DNA from: Diploscapter coronatus
Lineage: Eukaryota > Nematoda > Chromadorea > Rhabditida > Rhabditidae
Direction of reading: 5' to 3'
NCBI GenBank assembly: GCA_964036155.1
Contig: OZ038422.1
Coordinates: 70,393,201 to 70,457,200 of the forward strand
DNA length: 64,000 nucleotides
Shown: positions 22,501-34,500 of the stretch, one piece after another
Numbering within the stretch: position 1 is the stretch's first letter
Layout of the letters: each line of letters starts with the position of its first letter
Notes under the pieces: model-generated
The model's input: only the letters and a program-made list of their open reading frames with translations
Database searches by the model: none
What the model was told of the DNA's origin: nothing
Translations under genes and position numbers: made by a program

Positions 22501-25500
22501 GACCACTTATAACAAGAAGTCATATAAAAGGGTCAAGTTCGTTCATCAAAACAAATTTGCAGTTGATGAGTGAACGCAGAAGTCTGAAGTCACGCGAGCA
22601 GGCGATCCTGGACAGGGCAGCGGACATCGAGCGCATCAGCAACTACATCGCGCTGTGGGTGCCTTCCTTTTCGTTTTCTTCGATCTCGCTGTAACGCGAT
22701 CCTCGTCTCCACACTCCACACACTCTCTCGACCTTCCACGATCATCCGCTCTATGATCCATGCTTAGTCTTAGTCCCACTCCCCTTCTTACATTCCTCTC
22801 CTCCCTGCAGTCGGGGGCTCTGCCCGCACTTCTGCGTCATTCTATCGGGCCGCCTCTTCTCGATAAACAACTCAGTCTAATGCACTACAGATCAATTGCA
22901 ACAATAGAAATACAAGGTTGGAAAATTAATGAATGAATTCGAGTGATCATAGAATGTTTCTCAAGATCAACTAAAAGTCAAATCTATTCACAATTGAGAA
23001 ACTTGGGGAAAATTATAGCGCAAAAGAGAAATGGCAGCGAAAGAAAGCTGGTAGCAAAAGAAAGTAGCGCGCATAATAAGATTGGAGAATTCAAAAAGAA
23101 TAGGAAAAATGACGAAATTTCTAATCTCACGCAGTTGAACAAAAGTAAGAACGATCTGGACGACCAGAAAATACGCAATAACTCGAATGACAGAGAAAAC
23201 TTGTGATTTTAGATTAATTTTGAGTAAGAAATTTGGCATTTTAGCCACATTTTGATCGTTCAGTATATCAATGAAAAAATAGCTCAAAGTACCAACCTCT
23301 TTCTTTCGACAGTGGAACTTGGATCGGAGACGAGGATTTCGATGCTGAAAGTGTTGGGACGTGGGCTGACTTCGGCGCTGCAGGACGACACGTGCGGATT
23401 GGTGCAGTCAGACAGACGAAGACGGGCTAGGGGCGACTGCAAGATATGAAAAGTCATGATATAAAGATATAATGAACAGCTGTGAAATATCAAGAGAGAA
23501 CAGTCTTGCATAGAAATTTGCATTAGAGATGGATGAGGAGCGAACTTAGATTTCAAAAAAGAATTGTGATTTGAAACACCACCACATCTCTGATTCGTAT
23601 GCCTCATGTCTCCTCATTCTCACTAGATAATGATCAAATAATCTATTACTTTTTCAGCCTGCTCATCTTCAGGATATCTCCAGAAGTCGATTACTCCTCT
23701 GTGCAGCACAGCCCAGAAGCGTCCCCAATCGCCACCATTCGCTATCTTATTGTACATCGTCTGCAATACAACACGTTGTGCTTCGAAAGTCTACTGCTTT
23801 TACATAAAATCTCGAGGCTATCGAAGATTGCAGTTTTAATAATATAAAATGAAATGTCATTGATGGTATTTGCTTATTCTTCTTTAAAGTTTAGTATGGT
23901 GCTAGATTTATGGGGGGGACTCTGTATTTCTACTTAAATTAAGCAAAATGAATAGGCAAAGGGATAATTTACCAAGAATCCTCTGTGCTCGATTTCTATC
24001 GCCTGCGGAAGAGTGGTGCAATTAGTGAACATCTGTAAAAAAAAATCCCGATTTTTTTCCATTCTATTTGATTCAAGTTGAAAATTGCTGATAAAAATTA
24101 GTTCAAAAAAGCTCATCTATTGGCACGTTTACAGAATTTGAGCATTCAAAAATCGGAATCCGAATTGATTTTTCTTTTTTTGAAATTCAGAATCTGAATT
24201 CCGCGCATACACCTATTGCAATTTCTGTTGTAAAAATTGAATAACTCTAACCTCAACGGTGCCTTCGAGAGGATACTGCGTGTCGTCGAGGAAGAATCGA
24301 CACTCGCCGACTGTGTCCCTGGTGAGGTTGAGATGGCCGCACAGGATGAACTCGGAAGAAGTGGACATACCAGAGTGGGGCAGAACGGACGAGCCAGACG
24401 AGGTGCGAGGCGTTGCAAGGGCTGCTGAACCTGTCGAGGGCAGTTTGCGACGTGGGGCTGCAAAGAGGGATATTGAAGAAGTTGGGATCATACTTTTGGA
24501 TTTTTTTTTTTTCAAAATTTCATAACCTCGACCACAACCGAACCACACCCTACCATAAACCACGCGGTTGCAATTGAAAAGACCCAAGAGTTCAGTCACG
24601 ATGAAAGACTTACAGGGGGACAGCAGCAGGTTGCGACATTTGTTGGCCAGCACTGCAGCACACGACGCCTCTTCGCGATTCTCGTGGATTTTCTGCAATT
24701 CGAGGGAAATTTTTGGCAAGAAATAGTCTATTTTTTTTAAAATTAAAATACTGACATTTTTTTCTCGAAAATTTGAAGATAATTTTATCAGTTCCACTTT
24801 CTCTGCGTTTACACGAGGAATGGAAGAATTATCGGCATACCAGAGCATAGACTTCGACTCGAATGCTGAAATCGACAGGCAGATTGAGGAATTGAATTTG
24901 CTCGGTGAAGTGGAGCGTGGGATGACCGCCCCCTGCAGCTGCCAGGGACAATTGACTGGAAAGGAGATTGTCCGATTGGAACGAGGGCCGAGGATAGCTG
25001 CCCAGCAGATTCACGATGCCTGTCGCCTCTGCGTACGCGCTGCAACGCATCACGACCACAAACGCAAACGACGAATCTGAATAATGCACGCGCATAAATC
25101 ACAACCAACCAAACAAAGTGTGAAAGTACGAGAAACACATCCGATTTTCTCGTTAGAACTAGCAATAATCCAAAGACGAACCCTCGAACGCTTCCTTCCT
25201 CAGATCACCCGCTCCGACCTGTTTTTGACGCTGACAAAAGTTTCGGTTGAGATGAACAGCGATGTTGGAAATGATCATGGAGCCGGACAGATCGCTGGAC
25301 ACAGGAGGAGGGGGCCGACGGACGTTGCACAGGACGGACAGACGGCGGACCTCCTGGCGCAGGGTGGCCACGCGCACGCGGTTCAGCAGCAGGCTGCGTT
25401 GGGCCAAAAGCTGAAATGAAATCAACCATCTTGCCGCCTTCATCATCAATATTATATATGATAGTGAAGATCAATCATTTCAAGTATCAAACTCGTGAAA

Positions 25501-28500
25501 CGTCACTGTGAAATGGTATTCCCTCATTTCTTATTCTTTTCAACTGAAAGGGAAGAAAGATTATCGACATTTTGTGGGTAGAAAATGTTTTGAAGAAGGG
25601 AATATTTTCGCTGTGAGTTCAATATTTACACTTGGAAAGTTAATCAGCTATTTTTATCAGTATTGCATTATTTTAGAAGTGGGCAAAAGTCCCAAGAAGC
25701 TTGATATTTTAAGTCATATTGATAATTACCTCATGTTGCAGCTGATCAGCCTTCCTAGCATTGGTGACTAACTTCTGGCAATCCTCCACCTGTCCTTCGT
25801 AAATCCCAATCAGTTCATTCATTTGCTGAAATAGTTCAAATTTTGAAAATAATCGTGATTTTGAGTTATTTTTTTCCAGGAATCAGTCACCGAGCAAGAA
25901 GAAACTTTCCAACCTTGGTCTCTTTAGCGGAAGAAGCATCATTTTCCTAGTCCTTTTTCATACTACTTTAGCTGTAAAGAAGAAATGGTGAGAGAAATTT
26001 TTTTCCTCGGTCGTTAAGAGAAGACCAATGATTTTATAGAATTCGTGCGCGCCAAATTCAAACCGACTTACTGCAATTTGCTTCTTGAAATCGAGAGTCT
26101 GATTGACCCGGTGACTGTTCGTGCTGATCGTGCTCACGAACGACTCGTCGAAGCCTGCAAAATGACAATAATCAAAAACAGTTCGACTCGAACTGCGCGC
26201 CCACAAGTCGTATCATTGGTGGCCCTCTTGACAGGCGCATTGCTTAGCTGAAAATTATTGATTTGGGCCGTGCCGAGGGGAGTCGAAGTAGCTAATGCCT
26301 GAGGGCGATTGGCTGCAGAGCGGGACGCACTCACAGAGTCGATGGACGACGAACGGTGGCAACGGGGAGTTTCCGGCTGAAATGATACAATCTTGTCAGA
26401 AAAATAAATGTAATATTAAAGAGAGAGCGTGGGACGAAAATCTAGTTCGAATTTTTGGCATCGAAAAATTTGATGATCCCAATTAGGAATTAAAAATATT
26501 AAAGTCGTATTATCCATCCCTGTTCAAAAAAAAAAAAAGAACAAATTTATACACAAGAGTTTGAATGCATTTTTTTAAACAATTTTCTTTTAGGAAGGTA
26601 AAATATTGACTCTCACCAGTGCAATTTTGCCGACGATTCCAGAATCGACAGCCCTGGCCCTGTAGGCGTGCATTCTCTCGCCAGCTGCAGGCGGCACTAC
26701 GGGCGAGAATCGAGGCATCGGGGCAACGTGACGGGCACCCGTTTGGGGAGGCGAGATGCTGATGCGGTGCTCGCGTTGCATGCTGCGATACGCCGAGACC
26801 TGTAAAGAGCAACTATAAGGCAATACACATCTTTTCGTTTTACGATGAAGGACTGACTATCAACAACTTCACAATCACTAGAAAATAGTCAAAGTTCGGA
26901 AAAATTCAACTGAGACTTTGATAGCACAAAATCGACTTGAAGGTTACTGCTAGATCGCAGTCTGTCTAAGCAGTGTAATTTGATGAAATCTTATCGCGCA
27001 AAAAGTCAAGTTTGTAAATCAGAAAATTATCGATTCTTTTCCTTCAATTTTTTTAAATAGGGCGATATATACTGGATGTGTTCATTATTTTAATGAGTGA
27101 ACATTTTCGATTACTCTATTCCAACAACAGATTCCGATTTGAATTTTTTAAGTGAATAGTGTAAGTTAATGAGTATAGAAAAACAAACTCTATTTTCGCA
27201 CTGACAGGCCGTGAGACCAAACTAAAGATAGCCTACAGGAAAGACAACAAAAATCGTTTTCTATGGCACATGTTGTAATTACATTTCATTTTTGTCATGA
27301 GATAGACAAAGGATGTGAAAAATCCGAGAGCAAAAATGACAATGTCGATCACTATTTCATGAAGAGCTCTTCAAATTGGAAGAACAGCCATATTCGTATT
27401 CTCAACTAACCGAATAGAGCAGTTTATGTCCCTGACCCTGCTGCCTGAGCGCATTCAGTCTGCTTCTCAATTCACTCGGCTCTCTGGCAGGTGTCTGTGT
27501 CTTTGCCCTTTGTCTGTGCATCTGCAGCTGTACCACATTCGCATTCATATCCAGCTCGTGTCCGATCTCGTCATTCCCGTCTCCATCCAATTGGACAGTC
27601 ACTGTCGTTCTCTGTCTGTCTCTGTCTTGATTGTGAGGGGAGAGGGGCGTTTTGTCGTCAGTCTGAAAATTCAAGGAGACTATTCACGTTGTTGCCAGAT
27701 TTGATTTTGTTTAAAATTCATGACTGTTTCTTAAAGAATAGAGGTGGTAGCTATCATTTGAGGAAGTGATGTGTTTTCAAATAACGAAACGTCTCTTGGA
27801 GTAAAAACACCGTCATTTGGCAAAAAGTACCTCGTCAAGTAGCAAAATCACTTAGTCATTCACACACTTCATCAAATGAAATCTGTTGAGAATGGAAATT
27901 ACGTTGCGCTAAAAACTATTGAAGAGCAGTTGTGGTGTGCCATGGAATCATTTTGCTGAATATCAAGAGGATAAAATTGAGATCGTTGCAAAATCTTCAA
28001 GATCTATCAATTTGTCATATCCCCACAATAGCCTATAGACTATGGCTGATCAAGAATGTAGACATTCTATCATTTACAACCCCAATAGTCTAGTGATAAG
28101 TGATCAGACCACCTTAGCTTGTAAACTCCTCTCAGTATAAAAGCCTTTGTTATGTGATAGACCGGGCGCTTGTAGTAATAAAGATGTAACCGACAGGACC
28201 GCATCCTACATTCCCGGCTCGGCCGTACAAGAAGCACTATAAGGAAAGTGGGCAAATCCCATCCCATTCCTTATATGTGACAAATTTATTATGTTTTCTC
28301 CTATCAATAAAACTCACATCAACGCCGAAGTCGAACATTTCATCAATCTTGGCTTCGAGATACTCGTTGGAGAGATGATGTGTCTGGTGCGTCTGTGCCT
28401 TCTTCTGCATCCCCGTTTCCCTGCCGTCTCTCTTCACCTTGTCCACTGCATCTCCCTCTCCTCCAAACACGGGAATCTCGATCTCGCTTCTTCTGTTCTC

Positions 28501-28845
28501 CTTATCGTCACCCAGAACCTCTAGCTCATAGAGAAAGCCATTCTTCGTCTGAAAATGCTGCTCTTCAACAGAATTGCAATGTTGGTAAAGTTTCAAAACT
28601 GATACGACTGCTTTTGACATAATTTTTCACTTTAGTATAAAGGATGGTTCATTCGTAGCGTTTCCCTTTTTGTTGAACAGAAAATGCCGACTCCCTTCTC
28701 TTCTCCAACTAATAAAACTAATATATCATTGTCATCAGGTCTCGTTCCTGTTCTTGCAAATCAAATATTCTTTAAAACTCACGAGAAGGTCTCTGAGATC
28801 ATCGATCCGGGAGCGATGAATGCGCAGTAGAACTTCGGCCATCAT
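19579..28845 (-). CDS. ANLN: Anillin, contractile-ring scaffold (749 aa)
   Basis: Anillin links RhoA, actin, myosin II, septins and membrane at the cytokinetic ring. Fifteen exons close exactly in frame: 28845-28783, 28548-28318, 27662-27411, 26799-26617, 26376-26205, 26154-26072, 25825-25730, 25410-25209, 25076-24841, 24692-24614, 24457-24252, 24032-23973, 23760-23650, 23436-23297 and 19714-19579. Recognisable parts are an N-terminal helix (MAEVLLRIHRSRIDDL), the conserved LLYSVSAYRS block before the anillin homology domain, a helical Rho-binding part (KKQIAQMNELIGIYEGQVED), a C2-like part (GSMIISNIAVHL, FSIRVEVYALV), the GHLNLTRDTVG...PLEGTVE strand pair, and a C-terminal PH domain (DWGRFWAVLHRGVIDFWRYP, SDELLSWLQSINDTLAVI). 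The protein is shorter than vertebrate anillin because the N-terminal region is reduced. The donor at 26205 (T|GTGGGC) is weak and uncertain. The last intron, 3.6 kb, holds an opposite-strand gene. Confidence 0.92.
20841..22936 (+). CDS. Coiled-coil protein nested in the last anillin intron, about 328 aa
   Basis: I do not recognise this protein. Exons 20841-21001, 21181-21359, 21584-21882, 22130-22255, 22563-22658 and 22811-22936 join in phase. If the fifth exon is not spliced it ends at 22694 (298 aa), but that extension looks like a pyrimidine tract leading to the acceptor at 22810. The N-terminus is rich in Gln, Ala and His (residues 1-50). A helical acidic segment (SEERTAQLVEEIQ) follows, then a Pro/Ser/Thr linker (LPLPSYVLPPVRF), then basic helices with coiled-coil character (EQKFDREIEVKRKKLEFG; KQKLDQVAHVLQAEHENL; SREQAILDRAADIERISNYI). 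There are no membrane helices and no Cys motif. The ATG is 3 nt after an AG acceptor. Transcription opposes anillin. The intron between exons 4 and 5 holds a tRNA-like element. Confidence 0.65.
22269..22515 (-). mobile_element. tRNA-derived SINE-like element
   Basis: On the minus strand, GTGGTCTAGTGTAGTG (about 22508-22493) matches a Pol III A box in the TGGTCTAGTGG style of tRNA-Asp/Glu. ATCTCGAGTTCGCCCC (22464-22449) matches a B box at tRNA-like spacing. It does not fold as an intact tRNA and continues into unrelated sequence, as SINEs do. It lies in an intron of the nested gene. Confidence 0.5.
24131..24214 (-). mobile_element. MITE-like element, GGAATT/GATTCC family, copy 1
   Basis: This is a roughly 85 bp AT-rich element in an anillin intron. 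One end reads TGCGCGGAATTCAGATTC on the minus strand and matches the ends of the copies at 33894-33990 and 40749-40875. No coding capacity. Confidence 0.5.
28082..28255 (+). mobile_element. tRNA-derived SINE-like element
   Basis: TAGTCTAGTGATAAGTGATC at about 28086-28105 resembles the A-box half of the element at 22269-22515. The unit ends in a palindrome (TATAAGGAA...CCTTATA, 28238-28275). It is located in the anillin intron between 28317 and 27663. The B box is weak. Confidence 0.35.
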
Positions 28846-28854
28846 CGCTAATCG

Positions 28855-28861
28855 CTGAAAG
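28855..28861 (-). promoter_or_regulatory. Candidate trans-splice acceptor, anillin
   Basis: CTTTCAG ends 9 nt before ATG 28845-28843; the frame upstream of the acceptor is not supported as coding. Confidence 0.5.
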
Positions 28862-29452
28862 AGAAATTTTGGAAAGGACGAAAAATCATTTTCTAAGAAG
28901 AAAAAGCGCGAAACAAATTAAACACATCGAAAGGACACAGAATTCGGAACTATCGTGGAGAAAGTGAAGTGCCAGAACTAATTCCAGCATATCTGGAAGC
29001 GAAATTTTGAAAAGCGAACAGCGCCCGGATCCAACAAACTCTTGGAATCTCCGAAAGCTTCCTATAGGAACCCTCTTTCCGCTGAGAGGTTTCTATAAGA
29101 AGGGGCCCGAGTTTCGTGGATCCAAGCACAGGAAATTCAAGAAAATAAAATAAAAAATCAAAGGAAATGATAGACAAATGCAGAAAATGAAATATTTTTC
29201 AAAAGCCACTGACCGGATTCAAAGGCTGTCTGTAGAAGGTTTTTGTATTTCCGTATTCTTGAGTTTCCGGAAGAGAAAAAAACATGATTCGAACCATTTC
29301 GCTTCGGAAATACTTGTACAGATTTTTGAAAAATTTTTCTTCATTTTTGACCTGGCCTAAAATCGCGTTCAATTTGTAAATCATTATCTGTTCTTATCTT
29401 TTCGTCTCTCAAATTCCCGTTTTCTTTTCTCACAGCAAGTTGCAATTTATTT

Positions 29453-29592
29453 AGGATCCCCAAATTCCGTCCCTTTGCAAAATTTTTAATTTTATTTTTC
29501 CCTCACAAAAGCTTTATTCACATCCCAGCCACCCTTTATTTATAACAAACTTCACCTCAACACATCAATTGCCCGTATCAGTTTGGGGGCTC
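29453..29592 (-). repeat. Dispersed repeat family A, reverse copy
   Basis: On the minus strand this matches 58748-58855 over about 110 bp. The shared blocks are CTGATACGGGC, then GGCTGGGATGTGAATAA, then a TTTTGTGA...AAAAATAAAATTA block. Confidence 0.6.
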
Positions 29593-30111
29593 TATCCTTT
29601 TGTTCATTTTGTTGGTTTTCTGCCAAAAGTCTGGTCACATTCTGTGCTGCTTTGCATAAATAGATATTCTAGACGAGTTGTCGACAAATCGGTCTATTTA
29701 GCTTATTTTGCGTGATGTTTTCCCCATAAAATCAATATCAGAGATTTCTCAAGGCAAAAAACTGTTTTTATTCTATTTCTCTAACGATTGCTCTCCTGTC
29801 TCCTCCCATTTTCTCTCAAGCAGTAGGCTGAGAATTATTTTATCGTTCAGTCTACATATCTGCAAATCACCGACTTTACTTTTATATCTAATTTATCATT
29901 TTTCACCTTGGGGTTACCCAATTTGAGGTTTCAATAAACTCCTGCATAGTCAATTATCCTAACTCCCCTAAACCTATTAATTACACTCGTTGGCTGGACC
30001 GATCATCCACGACCAACTGTTACTCTACAAGAGTTATGTAGGTCAGATATCGAGTCAGCGCTCTGTAAAGTTTCAGAATATCTTTCTGAAAGCGGCCCAT
30101 TTCAACCGGTC

Positions 30112-30285
30112 TAAGTAGGGCTTAAGCCAGATTTTCCTTCCGTACCTCGTTGAGCCAAATTTTTCGCTGAATTTCTGTTGCGTACTCCCCAATACGTAAC
30201 TTTTCTATAGAAAAATTTAGTCTTGCATACTCCCACCCCTAAAATCTCGTTCTGACTGAAAGTCGGCCTGGATCTGATTTTAGCC
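30112..30285 (+). repeat. Dispersed repeat, copy 2 (paired with 17296-17465)
   Basis: This is the same block order as 17296-17465, beginning AGGGCTTAAGCC and ending in a GACTGAAAGTC block. Neither copy has an open frame or clear terminal repeats. Confidence 0.65.
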
Positions 30286-31004
30286 ACTTTCGCGAATTCA
30301 TTCATTTCAGCAGCCTTTTTTATTTAAAAATTGTTCAAAACTTTTTCTGTATTTAAGAAAAAAACTCAAGAAAATAAAATTCCCTGATTCCTCTGAGCAT
30401 CAATAATTTCTTTTGCTCGTTTTCGTAAGTTTTCGAATTTTAATTGTTTACATTCCTGCCATTCAAATAGTAATGCATCAAAATTTTGTTATTTACTACT
30501 AGGAAAAAATAATAATAAAAGCGTTTATCGATAAATCTTTTGTTGTAATCTCATGCCTCTGAGCAAAGAATTACCCTCATTTCATAGATTTCTATTTCAA
30601 GATAACGGTATCCCTGTTCTAAACGAACATTATTTCTTTTCTTAAATTTTTCCTCTTCGAGGAAAGGTTCAATGAACACGGCTTCTGAGCAGTTACCAGT
30701 AAGATCCCTTACTTTTAGAGAGATCTGGCTGGGCTCGATTGCGTTATCGCCATTGCTATCGATGACCTCTTTCTTTTTCTCTCTCTTCACGTCACTCTTG
30801 TTTTGGATTGTCATCTGTGGCGATATTTTTTGCCCAAAAAGTGCGGCTTCTTTAGTGAAAAAGTCGCACTTGTTTATCCCTTCCAAAGCAGGCGCACTTT
30901 TGAAGAAAGAAGTGCGACTTCGAAGTTGGTGCTTTTTAGTCAAAAAAATACTCACTGATTTTTTCGTTCTTGCTTTTGTTTCGTATCTTGAATAATCTTC
31001 AAAT

Positions 31005-31095
31005 ATTCTTTCCTGCTCAAACTACCACGTTTCTACCGAAAACGCATTTCTTCCAGGGGAGCGTGGAGCTTGGGGACTACTAGTACCCAACTTCT
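31005..31095 (+). repeat. Dispersed repeat family A, fragment
   Basis: AACTACCACG, then ACCGAAAACGCATTT, then GGAGCTTGGGGACT, matching 59037-59096 and 43541-43600. Located 450 bp upstream of the nuclear-protein start. Confidence 0.6.
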
Positions 31096-31543
31096 TCTCG
31101 AATATCTGTAGATCCCGTACAAAACTTCTCAGTTTATTATATTAGTTGAAAAATGATATCTTTACCCTTCATTTCCTTCTATCAGTGAATGTTTGAGTTG
31201 CGCAATTTGCCAATTTTCTCCTCTCTGTCTGTTTCTTTCTGCTGATACAATCATTGCATCTCTTGGTAAATTGTATAGGAAACTACGAATGGTTTTAAAA
31301 CCACTTTTTGCAAGGCATATCCTATTCAAGAAAGTTATGGTCTAGCAGGTGCCGATTCATGTCTTCATAAATTCTGAATGTTCTGGTATTGGTAGTTGAT
31401 TTTTCCGACTCATCTCCTACTTATTAGCTAATGTCTGTACATATTGGAAGTTCCCTACTTTTTTCTGTGAGTGACTTCGCTGTCGTTGATAGTTCTGCTG
31501 ATTCATTTTGATATTTGCCAATTTCAGCAGAAGAGTCCACAAA

Positions 31544-34500
31544 ATGAATCAGGACAGCAACATGGACGTGTCTGATGAGGAGAATTCGGAGGACAATCAG
31601 ACTGAAACTGCTGAGAAGGCCGATGAACTCTCAACCGCAGTCGATTTTGACGATGACGGTCTGCATTTATCGCTCTGATAAAATTAACAATGGAAGTTGC
31701 AGAACTCATCGATGTGGAGACGATTGGCGATTCTCCTCTGCCCATCTCCAAGCCGCTGCCAGCTCTATCGGAAATGCCTCCCATTCCCAGCAAAGGTTTG
31801 TATTCTTTCATTCAAAGTGAAATATGTTTTTTGAACGAACATATCAGACTTAAAATTCGACTCGCAGAGAAAATAGTGTCATATTGAGGGGAAAGCATGC
31901 ATTCTCTATTCCTCGAAGAGATGTACTATATTTTCTGTGAATCAAATTCTGAGAGATCTGAACGTTATATTTGGCACAATGACAAAGAAATAAGAAGTGA
32001 ACACAATTTCATTCTTTACAGTCAAGAGAAAATATTCACTTGATGATTTCAGCCCCTCCTTCTACTTCGACTGCAATCGAGCCCGATATCTCTCCCAATG
32101 ACGAACCTTCCTCTGTTGTCTTCGTCCCTGCTGATGATAAGGTTGACGCTCCTGGACTTGATGAGTCTGAAAGCAAGAAGAAGAAGAAGAAGAAGAAGAA
32201 ACAGAAGGTTGGATTTTTAATCCTTAAAGAGAGAAACTTTACTGAATTTGTTTCTAATTTGACGTGTTGAATTAAAATCATGAAAATTATAATTGCTCCA
32301 ATAATTTCCAGGATGGGAATCTGAATAATCATAAAGTTTATCCAAAATCGGCAGATCGGAGTAAAACCCCCTCATTTTTGTTTGAAAATTCTTGCATCAC
32401 ATGAAAACGGAATAACAATTTTGTTTCTTTTTCAATTGACCACAAAATTTCTAATTATTCGAACTCAGAAGGAGTACGTGATTCCTGTGAGGGAAGCTAT
32501 CGACTTGGACAAACTGATCGAATATTTCCGCAACAATCAGGAAAAATTGATTCTCAAGGAATGGAGAGTCGATAGACATGCGAGTGAAGACATGGAGAAA
32601 AAGGATTCGGGTAATTATCAATATTTCGGGAAATTTAAATTTCAAATTTGATAGTCTTAATTTTCATATTCCGTAATTTCAACGTCCCAATTTTCTCATG
32701 CTTATTTCCAATGCAAAATCGATCGTCTTCTCAACATCTTTATTTTATTTCTCACGTGCATTTTCTGCAGCTGCGTGTGCAGAGCTTTCCAACAGCAAGA
32801 CGGTTGCCTCTACCATTTTGTGAGAGAGTATAGGCAGAATGAGAGAAAAAGAGAAATTGAAATGAGTCAGCTTTTGTGTTGCCTATCTGCAGAAGGGCAG
32901 ACAGATACAGCAGCAGCCACATTCGAATATTCCCTGTCAAAAAGAAATAGGAAAAGGAGTGTATAGTTAATCACGCCCATTTTTATAATTCTCAAGATGA
33001 GAAATTGAAATAATGAATTTAACCATTCATTTCACGCCATGAAATTAAACAGCCAACAGAAAAGGCTTCTAAATCGTATTAACTTCTTGGAATATAACTG
33101 CTCTATCGAATCGAGTGATCGGGGTGAGATTGGAAGATTTTGAAATCTCAATGCGAACTTTTCACTATCAAACTTCTTTTCTGTTCGGCAAAATTGGAGT
33201 TCTGAGATCTTTTAAAACGGAATTTACATCTTTTATTACTGCTTTCTTCCTAAGACAATATTTAATAAAAAGAGGAACTCATTTTCATGAACATTTTGTT
33301 CAAAATAGTCTGCGCGCTATTAATAGAATAGGTCACATGAAATCAATTTATGTCGAGAATTATGATTATGTATTGAAGTAGTATAGGTTTAAAAAATCCC
33401 GAAATCAAAATCTTACTAACTGATATTAGTGGGTTTTTGTAGAGGTCTTGTTGGGTTGCGATAGTGTGGGTGAGAGAATGGGCTAATCTGAGATAAGATA
33501 TGAATTCATAACATTCGATTAAACTCATACCTCTTTCATGCCACCAAGATAGACGCTTTTTGATTCTTTTGCAATTCTAGAATGTTTAGAATGCTCAGAA
33601 AAATTAATTCTCCAACTCATCAATCTTGTAATTCAATTCTCGTTGTTCAGGGAAGAGCACCCACCCGACTGCTCTCAAATCGACTACATCTCCCTCTGCT
33701 TCGTCCACTGCCTCTGTCACGAAGCATGTCAGAATCGAGAAGACAGAAGCCAAACCGACCAATTCCAATTCTGTCTGCATTGAGGATTTGTTCGAGGAAG
33801 GTAATTTGAGAGCGAAATTATCGATACTTCGAAAATAAGTTGAGTTTTGTAAACAAACGCTACTAACTAGCTGAGATTAGTAGAAGATGGTGAGCAAGAG
33901 TGCGCGGAATTTCGATTCCCAAAGTCACGACAAATTTTAATTTCGCCTCTGATTCCTAATTTTTCAAAATGAAAATTCTGCACCCTTAGTGGTAAGCTCT
34001 ATGAGAAAAAAGAAAGAAAAGAATAGCATTTAAAAGCAGTTTATCTGTTTTTACAGTACTTGCAGGACTAGATTTCTAAAAGTCAGGATACATTTATGCA
34101 TTTACTGATTAATTGATTTCAGATGAGGGCAGATCGAAGAAGAAGAAGGAAACCCCGAAAATGGCAGAGGGAAGCAGAGCAAAAGAGGAAGGATTGCAGA
34201 AAGAGAAGAGGCAGGGGAAAGAGGCAAAGACTGAGGATGGAAAAGGGCAGGAACACCAACTCAAGGTAAGAATAAAAGCATAATGAATCTGAAGAAAACC
34301 ACGATCATGTTGAATCTAAAGATCAGACATTACGGTTGTGTGCCAAGTTTTCTGGGATTACGATCGTAATTCTCAGAAATTTATTCCATTCTATTTTGGG
34401 GCAATTCCTTTGGAAGATCTCACGTTCTGTTTCAAGTTTTCCTAATCGATTTTCTGCACCAATTTTGGAAATTTGCATATCAGATGAGTCTAATCGATAA

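Larger units (their letters stand above)
28846..31543. other. Divergent intergenic region, anillin and nuclear-protein gene
   Basis: These 2.7 kb separate the first coding exons of two divergently transcribed genes. I found no supported coding exon. The region holds a reverse copy of one dispersed repeat (29453-29592), the second copy of another (30112-30285), and a fragment of the first repeat (31005-31095). Upstream promoters or outrons of both genes must lie here; no specific element can be assigned. Confidence 0.6.

Noticed and set aside
22943..23206. 87-codon Lys/Asn-rich plus-strand frame after the nested gene
   Set aside because: It could be a further exon, but the model that ends at 22936 already closes in frame and this stretch is simple AT-rich sequence.
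24213..24848. 211-codon minus-strand frame
   Set aside because: Only its C-terminal third is coding (an anillin exon); the rest reads through an intron and part of another exon out of frame.
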